DNA of 64,000 nucleotides from Bacteroides luti (GTDB lineage: Bacteria; Bacteroidota; Bacteroidia; Bacteroidales; Bacteroidaceae), in assembly GCF_900128905.1 (NCBI RefSeq), contig NZ_FQTV01000013.1, forward strand, positions 1 to 64,000, given 5' to 3'. The number at the start of each line of letters is the position of its first letter. Positions within the stretch are counted from its first letter, which is position 1. The notes under the pieces were generated by a model. That model did not search any database, was not told the origin of the DNA, and was given only the letters and a program-made list of their open reading frames with translations. This document shows positions 35,118 to 44,505 of the stretch, one piece after another. The position numbers were made by a program, and so were the translations under genes.

Positions 35118-36287
35118 ATGACAAAGAAGATTGTATTACTCGGTTCCGGAGAGTTAGGAAAAGAGTTTGTAATTTCAGCTCAGCGCAAAGGACAATATAT
35201 TGTGGCTTGCGATTCGTATGCCGGAGCACCAGCTATGCAGGTAGCCGACGAGTGTGAAGTATTTGATATGCTTGATGGAGATGCATTGGAGCGTGTTATC
35301 AAGAAGCATCAACCAGATATTATTGTTCCGGAAATTGAAGCTATTCGAACTGAACGTCTTTATGATTTCGAGAAACAAGGAATACAGGTTGTTCCTAGTG
35401 CTCGCGCTGTAAACTTTACAATGAACCGTAAGGCAATCCGTGATTTAGCAGCAAAAGAACTTGGTTTGAAAACAGCTAAGTATTTCTACGCAACTACTTT
35501 GGAAGAGCTTAAAGAAGCAGCTGATAAGATTGGTTTCCCATGCGTGGTTAAACCTCTAATGTCGTCTTCTGGTAAAGGACAGTCTTTGGTTAGATCGACA
35601 GAAGAACTCGATCATGCCTGGGAGTATGGTTGCAGTGGAAGCCGCGGTGATATAAAAGAATTAATAATTGAGGAATTTATTAAATTCGATAGTGAAATTA
35701 CTTTGTTGACTGTTACTCAGAAAAATAGACCAACTCTATTCTGTCCACCAATAGGTCATGTACAGAAAGGTGGCGATTATCGTGAAAGTTTCCAGCCTGC
35801 ACATATAGATCCAGCTCATTTAAAAGAGGCTGAAGATATGGCTGAGAAAGTAACCAAGGCATTGACCGGTGCCGGACTTTGGGGTGTTGAATTTTTCCTT
35901 AGCCATGAGAATGGTGTATATTTCTCCGAATTATCTCCTCGTCCGCATGATACTGGTATGGTAACATTGGCCGGTACACAAAATCTAAATGAATTCGAAC
36001 TTCACCTCCGTGCTGTACTTGGTCTGCCAATTCCTGGAATTAAGCAGGAAAGAGTGGGGGTAAGTGCTGTTATTCTTTCTCCTATTGCCAGTAAAGAAGC
36101 ACCTCGATATAAAGGTTTGGAAGATGTAGCGAAAGAAGAAGATACTTATCTTCGTATATTTGGTAAGCCATTTACAAAGGTTAATCGCCGTATGGGAGTA
36201 GTGTTATGTTATGCTCCGTTAGGATCTGACTTAGATAAACTTAGAGATAAAGCGAAAGATATTGCTTCCAGAGTAGAAGTATATTAA
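35118..36287 (+). CDS. purT: Formate-dependent phosphoribosylglycinamide formyltransferase
   Basis: ATP-grasp enzyme of purine synthesis that makes formyl-GAR from formate, ATP and GAR, independent of formyl-tetrahydrofolate. 389 residues, normal length. N-terminal PreATP-grasp ([20 protein letters not shown]), [13 protein letters not shown], the ATP-grasp core with [15 protein letters not shown] and the metal-binding [24 protein letters not shown]. Monocistronic, with a TACCTTTG -7 box at 35080-35087. Confidence 0.96.
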   Translation: MTKKIVLLGSGELGKEFVISAQRKGQYIVACDSYAGAPAMQVADECEVFDMLDGDALERVIKKHQPDIIVPEIEAIRTERLYDFEKQGIQVVPSARAVNFTMNRKAIRDLAAKELGLKTAKYFYATTLEELKEAADKIGFPCVVKPLMSSSGKGQSLVRSTEELDHAWEYGCSGSRGDIKELIIEEFIKFDSEITLLTVTQKNRPTLFCPPIGHVQKGGDYRESFQPAHIDPAHLKEAEDMAEKVTKALTGAGLWGVEFFLSHENGVYFSELSPRPHDTGMVTLAGTQNLNEFELHLRAVLGLPIPGIKQERVGVSAVILSPIASKEAPRYKGLEDVAKEEDTYLRIFGKPFTKVNRRMGVVLCYAPLGSDLDKLRDKAKDIASRVEVY

Positions 36288-36305
36288 TTTAAACCTGATA
36301 TATTA

Positions 36306-36390
36306 AAAATCCCTTGTACAAAAGAATGTAATCTTTTGTACAAGGGATTTATTTCTTTTGTACAGAAGAATTAATTCTTTTGTACAATAT
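36306..36390. repeat. GTAC 22-bp palindromic array, locus B
   Basis: GTAC centres at 36316, 36338, 36360 and 36382: exact 22 bp period. Units 1 and 2 form a perfect 19 bp stem, AAATCCCTTGTACAAAAGA against its complement, around a 6 base loop. Units 3 and 4 form a second, nearly perfect hairpin around AATTAATT. It lies between purT and gnd, both on the plus strand, and could terminate purT. Confidence 0.87.
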
Positions 36391-36500
36391 ATATAAAACC
36401 TTCCTTTGTATTTTTTAGATTCTTCTCGTTTTTTATATTTTCTTCTTTTATTGAACATCTTGTCTTTATTTTTTGTTAAATATCAAATGATTATTTAACA

Positions 36501-37982
36501 ATGAAAAGCTATATGACAAATAAATCTGATATAGGATTAATAGGTCTTGCAGTGATGGGAGAAAATCTTGCATTGAACATAGAGAGTAAAGAATGGCGAG
36601 TTTCAGTATACAATCGCACGGTAGCGGGTGTGGAAGAAGGTGTTGTTGAAGGCTTTGTATCTGGACGTGCTCATGGGAAAAAGATTATGGGCTTTAATAA
36701 TATAGAAGATTTTGTGAATTCTATATCTCAGCCTCGCAAAATAATGTTGATGGTGCGTGCCGGTAATCCCGTAGATGAATTAATGGAGCAGCTCTATCCA
36801 TTTCTTTCTCCGGGAGATATATTGATTGATGGAGGTAATTCTAATTTTGAAGACACTGCAAGAAGAGTCAGAGAATCAGAAGCAAAAGACATTTATTTCA
36901 TAGGTGCCGGTGTTTCGGGTGGTGAAGAAGGGGCTTTGCATGGTGCATCAATTATGCCTGGAGGGTCAGCCGGTGCCTGGTTTGAGGTAAGACCTATTCT
37001 TCAGAGTATAGCAGCAAAAGCCGAAGATGGTTCTCCTTGCTGCGAATGGATTGGGCCGGGCGGTTCTGGACACTTTGTGAAAATGATTCATAATGGCATT
37101 GAATATGGCGATATGCAGTTAATTTCCGAAGCATACTTTATAATGAAGCACTTATTAGAGGCTTCAAATGAAGAAATGGCTGCTTATTTTGAAACCTGGA
37201 ATGAAGGAAAACTCAAGAGCTTCTTAATAGAAATTACATCTAAAATATTAAAATATAAAGATGCTGGTGGTGATTATCTGATCGATAAAATTTTGGATAC
37301 TGCGGGACAGAAGGGAACAGGAAAATGGTCGGTTATTAATGCCATGGAATTAGAAATGCCACTAAACCTTATTGCGACCGCTGTTTTTGAGAGAAATCTT
37401 TCGGCCAGAAAAGAACTTCGTATGGAGGCTTCAAGTATATATCACAGAGAAGCTTCTCAAAAAACATATTTGGCTGAGGAACTGATTAAAGAAATATATA
37501 GTTCTCTATATGCATCCAAATTAGTCTCCTATGCTCAAGGATTTAATGTGCTGAAATATGCTTCTGATAAATATGGATGGAGATTGAATTTGGCCTCTAT
37601 AGCACGGCTTTGGAGAGGAGGATGTATTATTCGTTCTGCATTCTTAAATGAAATTGCCAAAGCATTTGAAGAGGATAGACATCTGTCTAATTTGCTTCTA
37701 GCCCCTTATTTCAAAGACGAAATTGTATCGGCGTTACCTTTCTGGAAACGATTGGTTGCAGTAGCTGCTAAAGAAGAATTACCAGTGCCTGCATTTTCAT
37801 CTGCTCTTAATTACTTTTATTCTTTGACAACCAATAATCTACCTGCAAATTTAGTACAGGCGCAACGAGACTACTTTGGCGCACATACCTTTGAAAGAAT
37901 AGATTTGCCAAGAGGTGTTTTTATGCATGAGAATTGGATTGGAAAAGCAAACAGTACTAAGTCTGGAAATTATATTATATAA
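36501..37982 (+). CDS. gnd: 6-phosphogluconate dehydrogenase, decarboxylating
   Basis: Third step of the oxidative pentose phosphate pathway: 6-phosphogluconate plus NADP+ to ribulose 5-phosphate, CO2 and NADPH. 493 residues. Rossmann motif GLIGLAVMGENLALN, the signature IDGGNSNFEDTARR, catalytic GPGGSGHFVKMIHNGIEYGDMQ and C-terminal FGAHTFERID. MTNKSDIG four residues downstream is an equally possible start. First gene of gnd-zwf-pgl, with 13 and 9 bp spacings, so an operon. Confidence 0.97.
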   Translation: MKSYMTNKSDIGLIGLAVMGENLALNIESKEWRVSVYNRTVAGVEEGVVEGFVSGRAHGKKIMGFNNIEDFVNSISQPRKIMLMVRAGNPVDELMEQLYPFLSPGDILIDGGNSNFEDTARRVRESEAKDIYFIGAGVSGGEEGALHGASIMPGGSAGAWFEVRPILQSIAAKAEDGSPCCEWIGPGGSGHFVKMIHNGIEYGDMQLISEAYFIMKHLLEASNEEMAAYFETWNEGKLKSFLIEITSKILKYKDAGGDYLIDKILDTAGQKGTGKWSVINAMELEMPLNLIATAVFERNLSARKELRMEASSIYHREASQKTYLAEELIKEIYSSLYASKLVSYAQGFNVLKYASDKYGWRLNLASIARLWRGGCIIRSAFLNEIAKAFEEDRHLSNLLLAPYFKDEIVSALPFWKRLVAVAAKEELPVPAFSSALNYFYSLTTNNLPANLVQAQRDYFGAHTFERIDLPRGVFMHENWIGKANSTKSGNYII

Positions 37983-37995
37983 TAAATGTTGAGCT

Positions 37996-39522
37996 ATGGA
38001 TAAACCTAAGAGTATGATAATGGTTATTTTTGGAGCATCAGGTGACTTGACTCGTCGTAAATTGATGCCTGCTCTTTATTTGTTGTATAAACTCAAAAAA
38101 CTACCAGTAAATTTTGCAGTTTTAGGTGTTGCACGCACTCAATATACGGATGAAGAGTATCGTGAACGTATTAATTTACAGTTGCATCGTTTTTTAAAAG
38201 CTGAAGATTTAAATGAATCTCTGATTGATTCTTTTGTTAATATGTTGCATTATTTTTCAATGGATCCGTCTAATCCTAACGACTATTTGCATTTACAACC
38301 CAAACTTTTGGAACTTGATACTAAGATCGAAAGTGGAGAGCATTATCTATATTATCTTGCAACTCCACCTTCATTATATGGAGTTATTCCTCAGTATTTA
38401 AAGAATGTAGGATTGAATTTGGATAAAGGTGTGAGGGGGAAGAAGCGTATTGTTGTTGAAAAACCTTTTGGATATAATCTTGATTCAGCTCTAGAACTTA
38501 ATAATGTTTATTATAAGGATGCATTTCGGGAAGATCAAATTTTTCGAATAGATCATTATTTAGGAAAAGAGACTGTACAAAATATTATGGCTCTTCGTTT
38601 TGCCAATAGTATTTTCGAACCTGTATGGAATAGAAATTATATTGATCATATTGAAATTACCGCTGTAGAAAATATGGGAGTTGAACAAAGAGGAGGGTAT
38701 TTTGATGAGACGGGTACTTTACGTGATATGGTTCAAAATCATCTTATTCAACTAGTAGCCATTACTGCTATGGAACCTCCTATGGCTTTTAATGAAGATA
38801 GTTTTCGTGATGAGGTGGCTAAAGTATATCAATCTCTAACACCATTAACTGAAAAAGATATGCATGAGCATATTGTTCGTGGACAATACGTAGCTTCAGA
38901 AAACAAAAAGGGATATCGTGAAGAAAAGGATGTAGATCCATTATCCAGAACTGAAACTTATGTTGCCATGAAACTGGGTATTAGTAATTGGCGATGGAAT
39001 AGTGTACCATTTTATATTCGTACAGGAAAGCAAATGCCGACTAAGGTTAGTGAAATCATTGTCCACTTCAAGCCTACTCCTTTTTTGTTATTTAATTGCT
39101 CGGATAAACAATGTCCTACAGCGAATCAGTTAATTATTCGTATTTTGCCAGATGAAGGGATAGTACTGAAGTTTACAATGAAAGTACCTGGAGCAGGATT
39201 TGAAGTAAAGCAAGTTGCTATGGATTTTAGCTATAAAAGTTTAGGTTCTCTTCCTTCAGAAGATGCTTATGTTCGCCTTATTGAAGATTGTATGATAGGA
39301 GATCCAACATTATTTACTCGAAGTGATGCTGTAGAAGCAAGTTGGAGGTTTTTTACACCTGTACTGAATTTTTGGGAAACACATCCTGAAATACCAGTCT
39401 ATGGTTATCCAGCTGGAACTTGGGGGCCTAAAGAATCTGAAGCTATGATGCAGGAACATGGAGTACAGTGGATTAATCCTTGTAAAAACTTAACAAATAC
39501 TGATTTGTATTGTGAACTTTAA
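37996..39522 (+). CDS. zwf: Glucose-6-phosphate 1-dehydrogenase
   Basis: Entry enzyme of the oxidative pentose phosphate pathway, 508 residues. FGASGDLTRRKLMPALY is the nucleotide-binding motif and RIDHYLGKETVQN the active-site signature with the catalytic His. KPFGYNLDSA, FYIRTGKQMP and GTWGP at the C-terminus are conserved. Middle gene of the operon. Confidence 0.98.
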   Translation: MDKPKSMIMVIFGASGDLTRRKLMPALYLLYKLKKLPVNFAVLGVARTQYTDEEYRERINLQLHRFLKAEDLNESLIDSFVNMLHYFSMDPSNPNDYLHLQPKLLELDTKIESGEHYLYYLATPPSLYGVIPQYLKNVGLNLDKGVRGKKRIVVEKPFGYNLDSALELNNVYYKDAFREDQIFRIDHYLGKETVQNIMALRFANSIFEPVWNRNYIDHIEITAVENMGVEQRGGYFDETGTLRDMVQNHLIQLVAITAMEPPMAFNEDSFRDEVAKVYQSLTPLTEKDMHEHIVRGQYVASENKKGYREEKDVDPLSRTETYVAMKLGISNWRWNSVPFYIRTGKQMPTKVSEIIVHFKPTPFLLFNCSDKQCPTANQLIIRILPDEGIVLKFTMKVPGAGFEVKQVAMDFSYKSLGSLPSEDAYVRLIEDCMIGDPTLFTRSDAVEASWRFFTPVLNFWETHPEIPVYGYPAGTWGPKESEAMMQEHGVQWINPCKNLTNTDLYCEL

Positions 39523-39531
39523 TAATTTGAA

Positions 39532-40227
39532 ATGATAAAAGTAAATAGTTTCTCTTCTTCTCTGGAAGCGGCTCATGCCTTAACAAGAGCTATTTTGTAT
39601 CAGATAAATATTTCTGGTACAAAAAACTTTCATTTGGCAATATCAGGTGGAACTACTCCTGTTGGGTTGTTTCGACTTTGGGCTGAAGATTATAAAAACA
39701 CTATACCTTGGAGTAGAATACATCTTTATTGGGTAGATGAACGATGTGTTCCTCCCGAGAGTCCTGATAGCAATTATGGAATGACTAAACGCGTATTACT
39801 TGATAAAGTCACAATTCCTATTATGCAAATTCACCCTATTCATGGAGAAGATACTCCTGAAATAGAAGCAAAGCGGTATTCTTTTTTAGTAGAAAATTTA
39901 TTAATAAAGGAGAATTTGTGTCCAGTTTTTGATTGTATTCTCTTGGGAATAGGTACTGATGGACATACCTCTTCTTTATTTACTGGCCAGAATAATTTAT
40001 TAAATTCGCCTGAAATTTATGCTGTAAGTATTCATCCTCAAACAAGACAAAAACGCATAGCTTTAACAGGTTTGCCAATTCTTCATGCAAAGAAGGTTTT
40101 CTTTTATGCTTTAGGCAAGAATAAATCAGATATTTTAAAAGAGGTAATTAAAGGTAATGATAACTATCCTGCAGGTTATATTGTATCTAGGATAGCTGAT
40201 TCAGAATTGTTCACAGATATTCTATAA
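39532..40227 (+). CDS. pgl: 6-phosphogluconolactonase
   Basis: Hydrolyses 6-phosphogluconolactone, completing the set with gnd and zwf. 231 residues, DevB/SOL type: LAISGGTTPVGLF, HLYWVDERCVPPESPDSNYG and GIGTDGHTSSLF. Last gene of the operon, 9 bp after zwf. Confidence 0.97.
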   Translation: MIKVNSFSSSLEAAHALTRAILYQINISGTKNFHLAISGGTTPVGLFRLWAEDYKNTIPWSRIHLYWVDERCVPPESPDSNYGMTKRVLLDKVTIPIMQIHPIHGEDTPEIEAKRYSFLVENLLIKENLCPVFDCILLGIGTDGHTSSLFTGQNNLLNSPEIYAVSIHPQTRQKRIALTGLPILHAKKVFFYALGKNKSDILKEVIKGNDNYPAGYIVSRIADSELFTDIL

Positions 40228-40240
40228 CCGTATAAAAAAG

Positions 40241-40279
40241 AATATTCCCCGTACCTGACCTCTGTCAGACGGGGAATAT
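40241..40279 (-). terminator. Terminator of the Kelch/DUF4907 operon
   Basis: ATATTCCCCGT / ACGGGGAATAT outer stem with an inner CTGAC / GTCAG stem. Only the minus strand continues into a T run (TTCTTTTTTATA), so it mainly ends the minus-strand genes, although pgl stops 14 bp before it. The adjoining segment 40284-40315 is a run of AAACTAAACT-type short repeats. Confidence 0.8.
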
Positions 40280-40311
40280 ACAAAAACTAAACTAGACTTA
40301 ACTAAACTAAA

Positions 40312-40650
40312 CTATTCTATATTGAGTTCTCGCAACTCCTTAACTGAAACGGAAAAATCCGTGTGATTTTTGACGCGTTTTAGAACTAATTCTCCAACTT
40401 TTTGTGCGTCTTCCCGGCTTTTAAAAGCTTTCTCTTCAGAAATAGCCGGAATAAATGGTTGATCGATCAATATTCGATTTCCCTCTTTTATTTGATAACC
40501 ATATCCGCCTTTCACACTTACAACTTCTAATAATATTTCTTTTCGATTCTTAGACGAATCTTTTGATTTAACTATAGAAAAAATAGTAAGAATGGCGAGT
40601 ATACTTATAATTGTATAAAGAATTATATTCTTAGTCTTCTTCTTTTTCAT
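40312..40650 (-). CDS. DUF4907-type small membrane-anchored protein
   Basis: 112 residues. A Lys-rich N-terminus (MKKKKTKN) is followed by one hydrophobic helix (about 10-28) and a periplasmic domain with VVSVKGGYGYQIKEGNRILIDQPFIPAI and EDAQKVGELVLKRV, matching the DUF4907 family. The start at 40650 lies inside the end of the Kelch gene, giving a 20 bp overlap and translational coupling; a longer frame would start nine codons upstream. Function unknown. Confidence 0.75.
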   Translation of the reverse strand: MKKKKTKNIILYTIISILAILTIFSIVKSKDSSKNRKEILLEVVSVKGGYGYQIKEGNRILIDQPFIPAISEEKAFKSREDAQKVGELVLKRVKNHTDFSVSVKELRELNIE

Positions 40651-41656
40651 ATGGTAATAATTCCCACATATCGTCAAAATACAGACTGCTACTACCTCCT
40701 GTTACAACAAATCCTTTTGTTCCAGTTGAGAATCCAACAGCACCAGCACGAGCCGATCCTTTAAATGGAGTGTAGTCATCGTCGCTATCTCCTGACCAAA
40801 GATCTGTAGCAGGATCATAGATCCAATAATCTGTTTTAAGTGAACCAGATGTACCTGTAGTCAAAAAGGCTTTGCCGTCGATGACAAATGTCACAGCTCT
40901 TTCACGAGCAATACCTGCATAATTATCATCATAATCTTCTTTATCATTGTTATCAGCAATGTCTCTTAAAGCAGTCCAAGTTCCTTTTGATGGATCAAAT
41001 TTCCAGAAGTCATCACAGTAAGAACCGTTAGATTGACCACCTACTACATAAGCAATATTGTTAATTACGAATGCACTACCTCCACGGCGTTTTTGTCCAC
41101 TAAAGCTATTCATTCCGTTAGTGCCATCCATAATTTCCCATTTGTCATTTACAGGATCGTAACGATAAAAATCTTTCAAATAGTTTTTATCATATCCAGT
41201 ACCTACATAACCATAATTCCCAATTGAGAATGATAATGCATAATATCTGCCCGAACCTGCGAAATCAGCTTTCTGTGTCCATTTATTTGATGTTGGATCA
41301 TATTCCCATGTATCTTTTAGATATGTATTCCCATTGTATCCAGTGGTAATATAACCTTTACCATTTACAGAAAAACCTACAGCAGCGTTTCTTGCAGCAC
41401 TTTCAGGTAAACTAGCTCTCTGAGTCCAGCTGTTTGATGATACATTGTATCTCCAAAGGTCGTTTAAACGTTCGTCACCATCGTATCCGCAACAAACATA
41501 TCCGTCTCCATCAATCATAAATGAAGCGGCATCATTTCTTGCCACGCCATCAAAATCAGAACGTTGTTCCCATACACCTTGAGTATATGTGCTCTCGCTA
41601 GTGCAAGAAGAGAAAGTCAAAGCGGCGAAACAACTTATCAATAATAGTTTTTTCAT
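40631..41656 (-). CDS. Kelch-repeat lipoprotein
   Basis: 341-residue lipoprotein with lipobox Cys18 (LTFSSC). It carries at least five Kelch blades, each with the pattern GYxxxGYDGxxxLNDLWRYxxxxNxWTQ: for example GYVCCGYDGDERLNDLWRYN, GYITTGYNGNTYLKDTWEYD and AYVVGGQSNGSYCDDFWKFD. This predicts a beta-propeller outside the inner membrane. The start at 41656 is chosen for the signal peptide; an in-frame ATG 30 codons upstream lacks one. Next to a DUF4907 gene, an arrangement I recall from other Bacteroides. Partner unknown. Confidence 0.88.
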   Translation of the reverse strand: MKKLLLISCFAALTFSSCTSESTYTQGVWEQRSDFDGVARNDAASFMIDGDGYVCCGYDGDERLNDLWRYNVSSNSWTQRASLPESAARNAAVGFSVNGKGYITTGYNGNTYLKDTWEYDPTSNKWTQKADFAGSGRYYALSFSIGNYGYVGTGYDKNYLKDFYRYDPVNDKWEIMDGTNGMNSFSGQKRRGGSAFVINNIAYVVGGQSNGSYCDDFWKFDPSKGTWTALRDIADNNDKEDYDDNYAGIARERAVTFVIDGKAFLTTGTSGSLKTDYWIYDPATDLWSGDSDDDYTPFKGSARAGAVGFSTGTKGFVVTGGSSSLYFDDMWELLPYEKEED

Positions 41657-41938
41657 CTTTTTTAAATACAATAATACATTCATAATGTTGTTAATTCTAT
41701 ATTTATTTCTGCGGCCAAAAGTAGTTTCATCGATACTCTTAAACAAAATTAATCGACGAAATGGGAAATTTTATCGTCAAATCGAATAATATTATCGATA
41801 AAAGACGTAAATTGCGAACGTTTTCACAAATAGGAATAATTTATACTATTATGGGTGAAATAACCTGTTTGGTCGATTGTATTTTATTTATATAGGTTTT
41901 GCTATTTTTTTTGCACTAAAATACTTTTAGAAGTGAAT

Positions 41939-43258
41939 ATGAAAAAGATACTTTTTTTGATTTCGTTACTTTCGTTACTGTTTTGTATATCTTGTCGAAA
42001 TGAGTCATCAACTTTAGGAGAAGAGTGGGTTGACAGTGATTTGAAAAATGTTATGACAGATACTTGTACAGTGAGATTAAGTACAGTTTTCCTGGATTCC
42101 ATTAATACATCGAATAAGAATGTTGCTCAACTAGGTTATTACAGTGATGACACATGGGGGAAAATATCAGCCTCTGCTTATATTGAATATTCTCCGGCAA
42201 CTTTTACTCCTAATGAAAAATACACATATAGATTTGACTCTCTTACTATTTCTATGAAATGTAATGGAGATTATTTAGGTGATACACTTTCACAAGTAAA
42301 AGTTCATTTGCATGAGTTGACAGAGAACTTGGTTTTAGATACATATACAAAGTATTTATATAGTAATTCTTCTTTCTCTTATAATCCAGAGCCATTTTCT
42401 ACTATAAAAATACAACCAACTCCTAAAGCAAAGAAGACTTTAGAGTATAGACTTTCTGATGATTTAGGGAAAACGTGGTTTAATAAAATATTATCAAAAT
42501 CTGATGATTTTAAAAATTCAGATGACTTTAGGCATTATTTTAAAGGTATTGCTTTTGTCCCAGACGAGGCTAGCAATAAGTCTATTATGGGATTTGGAAT
42601 AAGTGATTCCAGTATGTATATTACTTTATATTATCATGAAATTGGTCAAGAATCAGTTAAGGGCACTGTTAAATTTGTTCCTACTACTCCTAATTTTAAT
42701 AAAGTAAAGCATGATCGTACAGGTACTCCACTTCAGAATTTTAATCATAAATTAACTGAAATAGTTTCTGACAAAATGTCTAATATGTCTTATGTTCAGG
42801 GCTTAACAGGATTATATACGAAAATTGAGTTTCCCTACTTAAATAATTTGTTAGAGGCAGGAAAAATGGTTAGCATTGAATCAGCAAAGCTTTTTTTATA
42901 CCCTGTAAAGGGATCTTATGGGCTTAATAATCCTTTGCCGTCTTCTTTAGCTCTTTATCAATCTAATGAAAACAATGTTACAGAAGATCAGATAAAAGAT
43001 TTATTGGGATCTTCAGTTCAAACAGGTAGTCTTATAACTGACGATGCACTTCATGAAAATACATATTATTCTTTTGATGTTACAAGCTTTTTGCAGAGTA
43101 ATTTAGGAAAGGTTGGTTATAATATAAAGAATCTGCAACTTGTTTTACCTGAAAGTAAGATAAATACATCTTACCAAAGTGTTATCTTTGGCGATATGAA
43201 GCATCCTCAAAGTAATGTGAAGTTGTCTGTTCTTTATAAGGTTTATAAAACGAATTAA
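41939..43258 (+). CDS. DUF4270-type lipoprotein
   Basis: 439-residue lipoprotein, lipobox Cys19 (LFCISC). The mature start STLGEEWVDSDLKNVMTDTCTV and the VGYYSDDTWGK-like segment fit DUF4270 proteins, which are beta-rich envelope proteins of unknown function. An in-frame GTG two codons upstream also exists; the ATG at 41939 gives the better signal peptide. Followed after 16 bp by an outer-membrane barrel gene, so the two are probably an operon. Divergent from the Kelch gene. Confidence 0.8.
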   Translation: MKKILFLISLLSLLFCISCRNESSTLGEEWVDSDLKNVMTDTCTVRLSTVFLDSINTSNKNVAQLGYYSDDTWGKISASAYIEYSPATFTPNEKYTYRFDSLTISMKCNGDYLGDTLSQVKVHLHELTENLVLDTYTKYLYSNSSFSYNPEPFSTIKIQPTPKAKKTLEYRLSDDLGKTWFNKILSKSDDFKNSDDFRHYFKGIAFVPDEASNKSIMGFGISDSSMYITLYYHEIGQESVKGTVKFVPTTPNFNKVKHDRTGTPLQNFNHKLTEIVSDKMSNMSYVQGLTGLYTKIEFPYLNNLLEAGKMVSIESAKLFLYPVKGSYGLNNPLPSSLALYQSNENNVTEDQIKDLLGSSVQTGSLITDDALHENTYYSFDVTSFLQSNLGKVGYNIKNLQLVLPESKINTSYQSVIFGDMKHPQSNVKLSVLYKVYKTN

Positions 43259-43274
43259 TATTGAATTAATAAAA

Positions 43275-44480
43275 ATGAATACTTCTAGAATACTTTTATT
43301 TTCTTTATTTATATCTCTTTTTCTCAATGTCTCTGCGCAAAATAGTACGAATTCTCCTTCTTCGATGTTTGGTATAGGCGATATTACTGTTGGAGAAGCT
43401 GGAAAGTATGTTGGTATGGGTGGAGTTGGGATAGCTCTTCGTTCTGATAATTTTCTAAATGGTTTAAATCCGTCTGCTTTAACTGCGATGGATAGTGCAA
43501 AGTTTGTTTACGAAGCTGGAGCTAATGTCTCATTTGAAAAATATACAACTAGAGGAAGAAGCTCATCTTCTGTTACCGGTAACATTCGTAATTTGGGTAT
43601 TGGTTTTAGAGTTATACCTTCATGGTATGCTGCTGCTGGTTTAGCTCCCCTTAGTAGTATGGGATATGCTATTACTGTTGATCAACCAGTTGAAGGAACA
43701 GAAGGAACTATTTCTTCTTTGTTTGAAGGAAATGGTGGATTGTCAAAAGTGTACTTATCTAACGCATTTAAATTTTCAAAGAATTTTTCTTTAGGGTTTA
43801 ATCTTTCTTATATAATGGGTAGCACAACTCAGTCTGAAGTGCAAGGAAATACATCAATTAAAGATATTTCTTACAAAAAAGCATTTTATGCAGATTTCGG
43901 TTTGCAATATAATATTGCTTTGAATAAAAAATGGAATATGAACTTTGGTGGTGTGTATGGTTATAAACAACAATTAAGTCTTAATAACGATCGAACTGTA
44001 ATTAATTCATCGAGTAGTGAGACCTTGACAGAGAAATTACATCCAAAATCTCAATTCTTGCCACAATACTTTGGAGGTGGTATTGCTTTAAATAATAAAA
44101 GGTTGACATTATCAGCTGATTATAAATTTACTCAGTGGTCTGTGATGGTATCTGATAATTCATCTGTTTCGTATTGTGATCAGCACGCCCTTAATATAGG
44201 AGCAGATTTGCTTTCTGGTGAGTCTTTCACTAACCCATGGCATTATATGATCGGGGCTGGAGTTTCAAATTCCTACGTTGTTCTTAAAAATAAGAAACCT
44301 ATGAACTATCACGTTAGTGCTGGTTTAGGTATTCCTGTAATGACTGGTAATTTGGTTTCTTTTGGAGTTAAATATGAGAGTCAGGCTGGAGCAGGTACGA
44401 ATGTTCAAAAGAATCAAATGTTTTCATTCTTCTTAAACTTGACATTTGCAGAGCGAACTCCTCGTTCAAAAATATATTAA
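43275..44480 (+). CDS. Outer-membrane beta-barrel protein, FadL/PorV-like
   Basis: 401 residues with a signal peptide ending NVSAQ. The mature N-terminus (SSMFGIGDITVGEAGKYVGMGGVGIALRSDNFLNGLNPSAL) and the alternating hydrophobic strands with GFxVIPSWYAAAGLAPLSS resemble outer-membrane transport barrels of the OMPP1/FadL/PorV type. No transport substrate can be inferred. Second gene after the DUF4270 lipoprotein; converges with the BrkB gene, leaving 10 bp between stops. Confidence 0.75.
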   Translation: MNTSRILLFSLFISLFLNVSAQNSTNSPSSMFGIGDITVGEAGKYVGMGGVGIALRSDNFLNGLNPSALTAMDSAKFVYEAGANVSFEKYTTRGRSSSSVTGNIRNLGIGFRVIPSWYAAAGLAPLSSMGYAITVDQPVEGTEGTISSLFEGNGGLSKVYLSNAFKFSKNFSLGFNLSYIMGSTTQSEVQGNTSIKDISYKKAFYADFGLQYNIALNKKWNMNFGGVYGYKQQLSLNNDRTVINSSSSETLTEKLHPKSQFLPQYFGGGIALNNKRLTLSADYKFTQWSVMVSDNSSVSYCDQHALNIGADLLSGESFTNPWHYMIGAGVSNSYVVLKNKKPMNYHVSAGLGIPVMTGNLVSFGVKYESQAGAGTNVQKNQMFSFFLNLTFAERTPRSKIY

Positions 44481-44483
44481 AAC

Positions 44484-44505
44484 ATAGACTTTAAAGGTCT
44501 TTTAA
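44484..44505 (+). terminator. Short terminator of the DUF4270/barrel operon
   Basis: AGACtTTTAAAGGTCT-type hairpin followed by TTTT, overlapping the 3' end of the convergent BrkB gene. Confidence 0.45.
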
